From: Natronorubrum texcoconense
GTDB lineage: Archaea; Halobacteriota; Halobacteria; Halobacteriales; Natrialbaceae
DNA length: 64,000 bases
NCBI RefSeq assembly: GCF_900100335.1
Contig: NZ_FNFE01000006.1
Coordinates: 237,716 to 301,715, forward strand
Reading direction: 5' to 3'
Of this stretch, positions 59,456-64,000 are shown in pieces. Numbering within the stretch: the stretch's first letter is position 1; every line of letters starts with the position of its first letter. Under the pieces are notes generated by a model. It worked only from the letters and a program-made list of their open reading frames with translations. It was not told the origin of the DNA and searched no databases. The translations under genes and the position numbers were made by a program.

Positions 59456-61734
59456 CGTCGGCCCTCCGATGGCGTCCGGTGGCGACCACCCAGATACTCG
59501 ACGGTCCCCGCGAGCCCCAGCCCGTAAATCCAGTGGGCCAACAGGACGAACACGAGGTAGCCGACGAGTTCGAGCCCGATCTGATCGGTGTGGAACGCGA
59601 TGGCGAAGCCCGAGGCGATGACGGTCGAGAACCACAGCCCCGTGACGAACGAGAGCTCACCCGGGAGATACTCGCCGAGCGCGAGGAAGAGCAGCGGCCA
59701 GGTGAGCATCCCGCCCGCGAGGAACACCCCGTAGCCTAACGTGACGCTCGCCGGGAGGCCGACGAGCACCGCGAGACCCGCAAAGGACTCGAGGTCGAAC
59801 ACCCCGATGACCACCGCCACCGCGAGCACGGCCGACATGAGGAGGGTTCCGACGAGCCCGCCGACGGCACCCGTCCCCGCGTCGTTCGCCACCGTCCGCG
59901 CGACCGGCTCGATCCGGCCGTACAGCGACGGCGGCTTCCCCTCCTGGGCGGGGACGTAAGATCTGCGCACCTCCTCGGGTTCGGACGGCGGGATTCCGCG
60001 CTCGCGCTCGAGTTTTCGCTCGAACCACTGCCACTCCGGGGTAAACTGGTTGGTCGACTTCAGATCCCACGGATCCGCGGTCTCGACGCGCTCGCCGTGG
60101 AAGTACGACCAGATCATGTTGTAGAACCAGAGCAGGACGCTCAGCCCGATGATATACGAACCGACGGTCGCGACGACCTGCAGCCACTGGAAGTCGGCCG
60201 GATAGGTCGCGTACCGCCGCGGCAGTTCGAGAAAACCCAGCGCCATCAGCGTCATGAACGTGAGCGCGGAGCCGGCGACGAGCAGCGAGGACTGGAACAG
60301 CGCCAGCCTGCGGTCGTAGAGTCGTCCCGTCAGTAACGGATACCAGTAGTAGCTCGCGGCGAACATCATGAGAGGAATGATCCCCATCACGATGAGGTGG
60401 AAGTGACCGACGACGTAGTAGGTGCCGTGGTAGATGATGTCGACGGGGATCACGGCGAGGAAGATACCGGTGACGCCGCCGACGATGAAGAGGCCGATCG
60501 AGCCGACACAGAGGATGGTGGGGGCCGCGAGTTTGACGTTCCCGTTCCACATCGTCGTGATCCAGTTGAACACCTTGATCGCGCTCGGAACGGCGATGGC
60601 GATGGAGGTCGCCATAAAACTCGCCCGAATGCGGGGATCGATCCCGGTCGTGAACATGTGGTGGGCCCAGACGCCGAAGGAGAGGACCCCGATCGCGATC
60701 GTCGAGTAGACGATGAACTTGAAGCCGAACAGCTTTCGGCCGACGAATTTGGGCAGGATGAGGCTCATCAACCCCGTCGCGGGCAGGAAGATGATGTACA
60801 CCTCGGGATGGCCCCAGAACCAAAACAGATGTTGCCAGAGGATCGGCCCGCCCCCTTCGGTCGCGAAGAACGTCGTTCCGAAGTTCCGATCCAACAGGAG
60901 CATCAGGAGGGCCGTCCCCAGCAGCGGGAACGCAAAGAGCGCGATCGCGCTCGTGACGAGCATGGTCCAGGAAAAGATGTCGAGGTTCGCCCAGCCGATC
61001 GCCTCGTCGCGCTCGTAGACGACCGTCGTGATGAAGTTGATCGCCGCAATCGTGGTAGCGATGCCACTCAAATGGAGGCCTAACAGGAGGAAGTTGATCT
61101 GCGGATCGGGCGACGTGGACGACAGGGGCGCGTACATGGTCCACCCGATCGCCGGTTCGCGTAACGCAAACAGGAACGAGAGCCACGACTCGGGCACGAC
61201 CAGCGCGAGCGACTTCCCCGTTACCTCCGCGATGATCCCCAGTCGAGACAGCAAGAGCGCCGGCGGCAACAGCCAGAAGCCGACGGCGTTGAGCCGCGGG
61301 AACGCCATATCGTCGGCGCCGAGCAACAGCGGCAGGAAGTAGTTTCCGAGCCCGAAGAAGACGGGGGCGACGAAGAAGATGAGCATCGTCAGCCCGTGCA
61401 TCGTGAACAGTTCGTTGTACGTCTGCTCCGTCCAGATGTCCGCCGCCGGGGTCAAGAGATGCGTTCGCAGCATCATCGCGTCGATCCCACCCCACACCGC
61501 TGCGACGGTCCCGAATGCGATGTAGAGCAATCCGATCTCGCGATGATTCGTCGTCGTCGTCCAATGGACGATCGCCGCTTTCGCTTCCCCCACTGTGAAC
61601 TCGCGCTCGGTGATCACACCGTAGCCTCCGTCGGGCGAGGGATCGGCTCTGAGCCGTCGCGCCGCCAACAGCGTGAGGAGACAGCCGACGGCCACGAACG
61701 CGAACAGCGATACCTGCACGAGCGCGCGACTCAT
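59452..61734 (-). CDS. Heme-copper oxidase subunit I, A-type, with C-terminal membrane extension
   Basis: The 760-residue protein has 12 core helices plus an extension of about 150 residues with about four helices. Heme and CuB ligands are visible: H113 (MHGLTM), H309 with Y313 in GHPEVY, HH 358-359, and H444/H446 in VGHFHL. D142 in DMAFPRLN and E311 in HPEV mark the D-channel, and K387 in AIKVFNW marks the K-channel. It is thus a proton-pumping A-type terminal oxidase. It is divergent from the subunit II gene and coupled to a downstream membrane protein. Confidence 0.95.
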   Translation of the reverse strand: MSRALVQVSLFAFVAVGCLLTLLAARRLRADPSPDGGYGVITEREFTVGEAKAAIVHWTTTTNHREIGLLYIAFGTVAAVWGGIDAMMLRTHLLTPAADIWTEQTYNELFTMHGLTMLIFFVAPVFFGLGNYFLPLLLGADDMAFPRLNAVGFWLLPPALLLSRLGIIAEVTGKSLALVVPESWLSFLFALREPAIGWTMYAPLSSTSPDPQINFLLLGLHLSGIATTIAAINFITTVVYERDEAIGWANLDIFSWTMLVTSAIALFAFPLLGTALLMLLLDRNFGTTFFATEGGGPILWQHLFWFWGHPEVYIIFLPATGLMSLILPKFVGRKLFGFKFIVYSTIAIGVLSFGVWAHHMFTTGIDPRIRASFMATSIAIAVPSAIKVFNWITTMWNGNVKLAAPTILCVGSIGLFIVGGVTGIFLAVIPVDIIYHGTYYVVGHFHLIVMGIIPLMMFAASYYWYPLLTGRLYDRRLALFQSSLLVAGSALTFMTLMALGFLELPRRYATYPADFQWLQVVATVGSYIIGLSVLLWFYNMIWSYFHGERVETADPWDLKSTNQFTPEWQWFERKLERERGIPPSEPEEVRRSYVPAQEGKPPSLYGRIEPVARTVANDAGTGAVGGLVGTLLMSAVLAVAVVIGVFDLESFAGLAVLVGLPASVTLGYGVFLAGGMLTWPLLFLALGEYLPGELSFVTGLWFSTVIASGFAIAFHTDQIGLELVGYLVFVLLAHWIYGLGLAGTVEYLGGRHRTPSEGRR

Positions 61735-61958
61735 CGTCGCTCGCCTCCCCCAGTAACGCTCTGACCGCCATGGTCGCCGGCCTGCATAGCCGACTTCTCA
61801 TCATCGACTCCAATAAGGCCACTCCACGATTCGACGACTCTCACGGAGACTAACAGTCGCGATCCGCCGGCGTACCGGCTCGAAGAACGTCACGAACTCG
61901 AGACACTCCAGTCATCGATGCAGGCCGTATAACACGGCCGTCGTAGAACGCCACTGCA

Positions 61959-62738
61959 ATGGGTCGTCGACGAAGCGGTCTCGCGCTCGCGGCGGGTGGA
62001 GTCGCCGGAGTGTTGGCGCTCTCGGGAACGGTCGCCGCACAGTCCGAAAACCGCGAGCTCATCGACGGACTCGAGGCCCAACTCCTCTACGTCGCCCTGC
62101 CGCTGACGCTGTTCGTCCTCATGATCCTCGTCTACGCGGCGGTCAAGTTCCACGACAACGACGATCCCAAACCGACCGCGGAGGACCCCGCCCTCGAGAT
62201 TACCTGGACCGCCGCGACGGCGATCATCCTGCTGTTCGTCGGCATCGCCGGCTACAGCGTCCTCGTCAGCCCCTACGTCTCACCCTCACAGCCCGGTGAT
62301 CTCACCGGCGACGGCGACATCGTCGACGAGGAGATCGAATCACTCGATGACCTCCCCGAAACCGACGACGAAGAGGTTGTCGTCCGGGGCTACCAGTGGG
62401 GGTGGGAAGCGACGTATTCCGAGAATAATGTGACGACTCGAGACGAGATCGTGATACCGGCCGACGAGGACGTGACGATGTGGCTGACCGCCGACGAAGT
62501 TATTCACGCGCTGTTCATCCCCGAGCTCGGTATCAAACAGGATGCGTTCCCGAGCGAATTTACGCGTGTTAGAACTGTCGCCTACGAGACCGGTCTCTAC
62601 GATGCGGTCTGTACGGAGTTCTGTGGGGCCGGTCACTCCCGAATGGACGCCGACATTGTCGTCGTCGACCCCGAAGTGTACGACGAGTGGCTCGAAGACA
62701 ACGAAGGCGAGCGAGCAACGGCACCCGATCCTTCGTGA
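61959..62738 (+). CDS. coxB: Heme-copper oxidase subunit II (CuA)
   Basis: The 259-residue protein has a signal-like N-terminal helix, two membrane helices (about 41-63 and 82-104), and a cupredoxin domain. CuA ligands are H183, C218, E220, C222, H226 and M229 in VIHALFIP and CTEFCGAGHSRM. WGW near 147-149 is the electron-entry region. It accepts electrons, probably from a halocyanin, such as the one at 13.8 kb (inference). It is divergent from subunit I with 224 bases between. Confidence 0.95.
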   Translation: MGRRRSGLALAAGGVAGVLALSGTVAAQSENRELIDGLEAQLLYVALPLTLFVLMILVYAAVKFHDNDDPKPTAEDPALEITWTAATAIILLFVGIAGYSVLVSPYVSPSQPGDLTGDGDIVDEEIESLDDLPETDDEEVVVRGYQWGWEATYSENNVTTRDEIVIPADEDVTMWLTADEVIHALFIPELGIKQDAFPSEFTRVRTVAYETGLYDAVCTEFCGAGHSRMDADIVVVDPEVYDEWLEDNEGERATAPDPS

Positions 62739-63122
62739 GTGACGGTCGACGCTGCCGAGCACTGAAAGGGTTAAACCACGGACGCACCTACTTCGGGTGC
62801 GTGCCTTCAGTCCCCGTCCGAGCAAACCCATTCGGGTGCGATGACAGCACGGCGAACCCGGGCACGCGACAGTGATTCGGTGGGCGTCGCCCACCCGACC
62901 GAAGAGCGCGAAGCTCTTCCGCCCGGCACGAGGGTTAGCCAGCCGACGCGGCATGCCGCCACGGGATGAGGCTGGACGTTAGTGTTCCGGGTGACACCGT
63001 TTCGATACGAGAGCAACATCACTAGCGGTTGGACTACCGATCAAGGAGGCGGCGCTTCCCGTCTCCGGTCGGATCGCTGTGAGCGCTAGCCCTCCTAGGA
63101 ACGATCCCTGGCGAGAATACAG
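62739..63122. other. Gene-free, hairpin-rich region; candidate structured RNA or mobile-element remnant
   Basis: No coding region is convincing. On the plus strand consecutive stem-loops occur: a nested hairpin at 62761-62811 (ACTGAA...TTCAGT enclosing ACGCACC/GGTGCGT), a near-perfect hairpin at 62878-62897 (GGTGGGCG/CGCCCACC), one at 62901-62919 (GAAGAGC/GCTCTTC) and a GCGGCATGCCGC palindrome near 62948-62959. The order suggests a folded transcript, or ends of a decayed insertion element. Confidence 0.5.
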
Positions 63123-63533
63123 TCAGTTATCCGCGTTCGAGGGCTGCGTGAGCGGCTCACTGTACAGGAACGATTCGATAGAGGAGCCGGTCACTTCGAC
63201 TTCCTCTTCTGCTGCTCGTGCACGGCCGATCGTCGTCCGAATCTCGTCGAACCCATCGGCGACGATCACGTCACCAGTTCGTCCATCGTACTCGATGAGG
63301 CCGTGGTCCTCGAGTTTCGGGAGATGACTGTGAATCAGCGACGTCGTCACTGATTGCTTCTGCTCCTCCGTGATCGCATCGACAGCTACGTCCTGACTCC
63401 AGGCAGCGATTTGCAAAGAGAGTGATTCGATATTCGCGTGGTCGTTCTCCAGGAAGTAGTACAGAACGTAACGACGGCGAGACTCCGATAGCATCCCGTA
63501 TATCGTATCCAGGGAGAGCGCTGATACTGTCAT
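63123..63533 (-). CDS. DUF7344-like HTH regulator
   Basis: The 136-residue protein has the haloarchaeal winged-helix pattern: TIYGMLSESRRRYVLYYFLEND, a central helix, then TSLIHSHLPKLEDHGLIEYDGRTGDVIV. The start at MTVSALSL avoids an in-frame upstream ATG (63653) that would overlap the rRNA terminator region. It lies just downstream of the rRNA operon on the same strand, with an AT-rich patch (63570-63590) as likely promoter. Confidence 0.78.
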   Translation of the reverse strand: MTVSALSLDTIYGMLSESRRRYVLYYFLENDHANIESLSLQIAAWSQDVAVDAITEEQKQSVTTSLIHSHLPKLEDHGLIEYDGRTGDVIVADGFDEIRTTIGRARAAEEEVEVTGSSIESFLYSEPLTQPSNADN

Positions 63534-63654
63534 ACCACGGGCTTTCTGCCATACCTGAATAAGTCCCGCTCCAAAAATATTTGGTACCACTAAATCGCTC
63601 GTTATGCAGCCATGATGGCTGCGATGCTGCTCGTGCGCTCGTGTGTTCAACATG

Positions 63655-63692
63655 CAAAAAACCCACAGAGCCAGCGCTGTGGCTCCGTGGGT
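63655..63692 (-). terminator. Intrinsic-type terminator of the rRNA operon
   Basis: On the minus strand a 32-base hairpin (63661-63692; arms ACCCACGGAGCCA and TGGCTCTGTGGGT with one mismatch) is followed directly by six T. It lies about 40 bases after the 5S rRNA 3' end and should end the rRNA transcript. Confidence 0.75.
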
Positions 63693-63701
63693 AATGTGCG
63701 T

Positions 63702-63721
63702 GGCGATCCCGAGGGATCGCC
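63702..63721 (-). other. Perfect 9-bp hairpin between 5S rRNA and terminator
   Basis: GGCGATCCC and GGGATCGCC flank a two-base loop. It sits 10 bases past the 5S 3' end and could be a processing or second termination signal. Confidence 0.7.
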
Positions 63722-63731
63722 GAGTATGAGT

Positions 63732-63853
63732 GAAGGCGGCGAATCACATTTCCCAGAGGCTCGCGCACTCCAGTACTCCGCGATACGCAGATGAGCTTAT
63801 CTTCCGTGTTCGGGATGGGTACGGGAGGAACCTCACCGCTCTGGCCGCCGTAA
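63732..63853 (-). rRNA. rrf: 5S ribosomal RNA
   Basis: Read on the minus strand, the sequence opens TTACGGCGGCC and contains the highly conserved haloarchaeal core TCCCGTACCCATCCCGAACA followed by CGGAAGATAAGC. GGAGTACTGGAGTGCGCGAG and CTCTGGGAAA come next. The 3' end GCCGCC pairs with the 5' GGCGGC. The length of about 122 bases fits 5S. Ends are approximate by a few bases. It is the last gene of an rRNA operon whose 23S gene lies to the right, outside the window. No tRNA-Cys follows it. Confidence 0.93.
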
Positions 63854-64000
63854 CGCCGACCAACGGATTCGAACCGTTGTACCCGGAAGACTAGTGTCTT
63901 CCGGCCCTCGGACGTCCGCCCGAGCTACCGTAATCGGTGGTTACTGACCGTAATGTATGTGTAGTCCAGTTTGCGTCCGGACCCGTTCGCCGCGTCACGG
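63854..64000 (-). other. 23S-5S rRNA spacer with three hairpins and a tRNA T-arm-like element
   Basis: On the minus strand the spacer has a perfect 9-bp hairpin (63883-63904), a CGGACGTCCG palindrome (63909-63918) and a 6-bp stem with 7-base loop at 63861-63879 that mimics a tRNA T-arm (GGTTCGAATCC). Two ACCGTAAT copies lie 20 bases apart (63927-63934 and 63947-63954, plus-strand sense). The acceptor stem of a real tRNA is missing. The 23S 3' end was not identifiable within the window. Confidence 0.6.

Noticed and set aside
63855..63935. tRNA gene in the 23S-5S spacer
   Set aside because: A T-arm-like and weak D-arm-like pattern exist, but the acceptor stem does not pair and the anticodon region forms a 9-bp hairpin with a 4-base loop.
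1..64000. CRISPR arrays, prophage or intact insertion sequences
   Set aside because: No regularly spaced repeats, cas, phage structural, integrase or transposase genes were found in any frame.

Overview
The window is chromosomal DNA of a haloarchaeon (class Halobacteria). The GC content is high. Almost every protein is acidic and poor in lysine. TATA-like boxes sit about 27 bases upstream of start codons, as expected for leaderless transcription, and exported proteins carry twin-arginine signals. Archaeal or haloarchaeal markers include ribosomal protein S17e, CofD (coenzyme F420), PAC2, DUF790, geranylgeranyl reductases and a halolysin. I cannot fix the genus from sequence alone. No prophage, CRISPR array or intact insertion sequence is visible, so this looks like core genome with a few accessory islands.

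Layout. 1-9.3 kb: the tail of a family II inorganic pyrophosphatase, an LLM-class flavin oxidoreductase, a GH15 glucosidase, a c-di-AMP synthase, a Bax1-like nuclease (DUF790), a stand-alone receiver protein, a ring-cleaving dioxygenase and a membrane protein. 9.3-15.3 kb: an RNA m5C methyltransferase with a separate PUA-like partner, a PAC2 protein, two universal stress protein genes, a flavin split-barrel protein, a copper lipoprotein and DUF2267. 15.5-24.5 kb: a geranylgeranyl reductase, an amidase, a TRIC channel, an aldo/keto reductase, a CysD-like PP-loop protein, DUF2150 and a TatD-like hydrolase. 24.5-30.3 kb: a 910-residue multi-PAS histidine kinase, a NYN-domain protein and a secreted subtilase. 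30.7-38.5 kb: gcvT-gcvH, a GIDE-like membrane protein, regulators, a CinA-like protein and a CARDB lipoprotein. 38.6-45.7 kb: ATP-dependent DNA ligase, a glutamate-cysteine-ligase-like protein, a cupin plus methyltransferase pair, and cofD with a dihydrouridine-synthase-like gene.

45.8-47.6 kb holds the most distinctive metabolic unit: a compact, overlapping operon for a cobalt-type nitrile hydratase (beta, alpha, activator), whose activator ends in a histidine-rich tail. It is followed by a CitG-family/DUF447 operon, rps17e and asd. 52-57 kb holds regulators, a stress protein, a 2-hydroxyacid dehydrogenase and a second geranylgeranyl reductase. 57.4-62.7 kb is a heme-copper oxidase cluster (subunits III, I and II plus an overlapping membrane protein). 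62.7-63.1 kb is a gene-free, hairpin-rich stretch. The right end is the 3' end of an rRNA operon on the minus strand (5S rRNA followed by a terminator hairpin), with the 23S gene expected beyond the window.

No single wholly new system is obvious. The best candidates for follow-up are the nitrile hydratase operon with its metal-binding activator tail, the structured non-coding region at 62.76-63.0 kb, the long inverted repeat at 34.4 kb, the orphan CysD-like protein, and the CitG/DUF447 pair.
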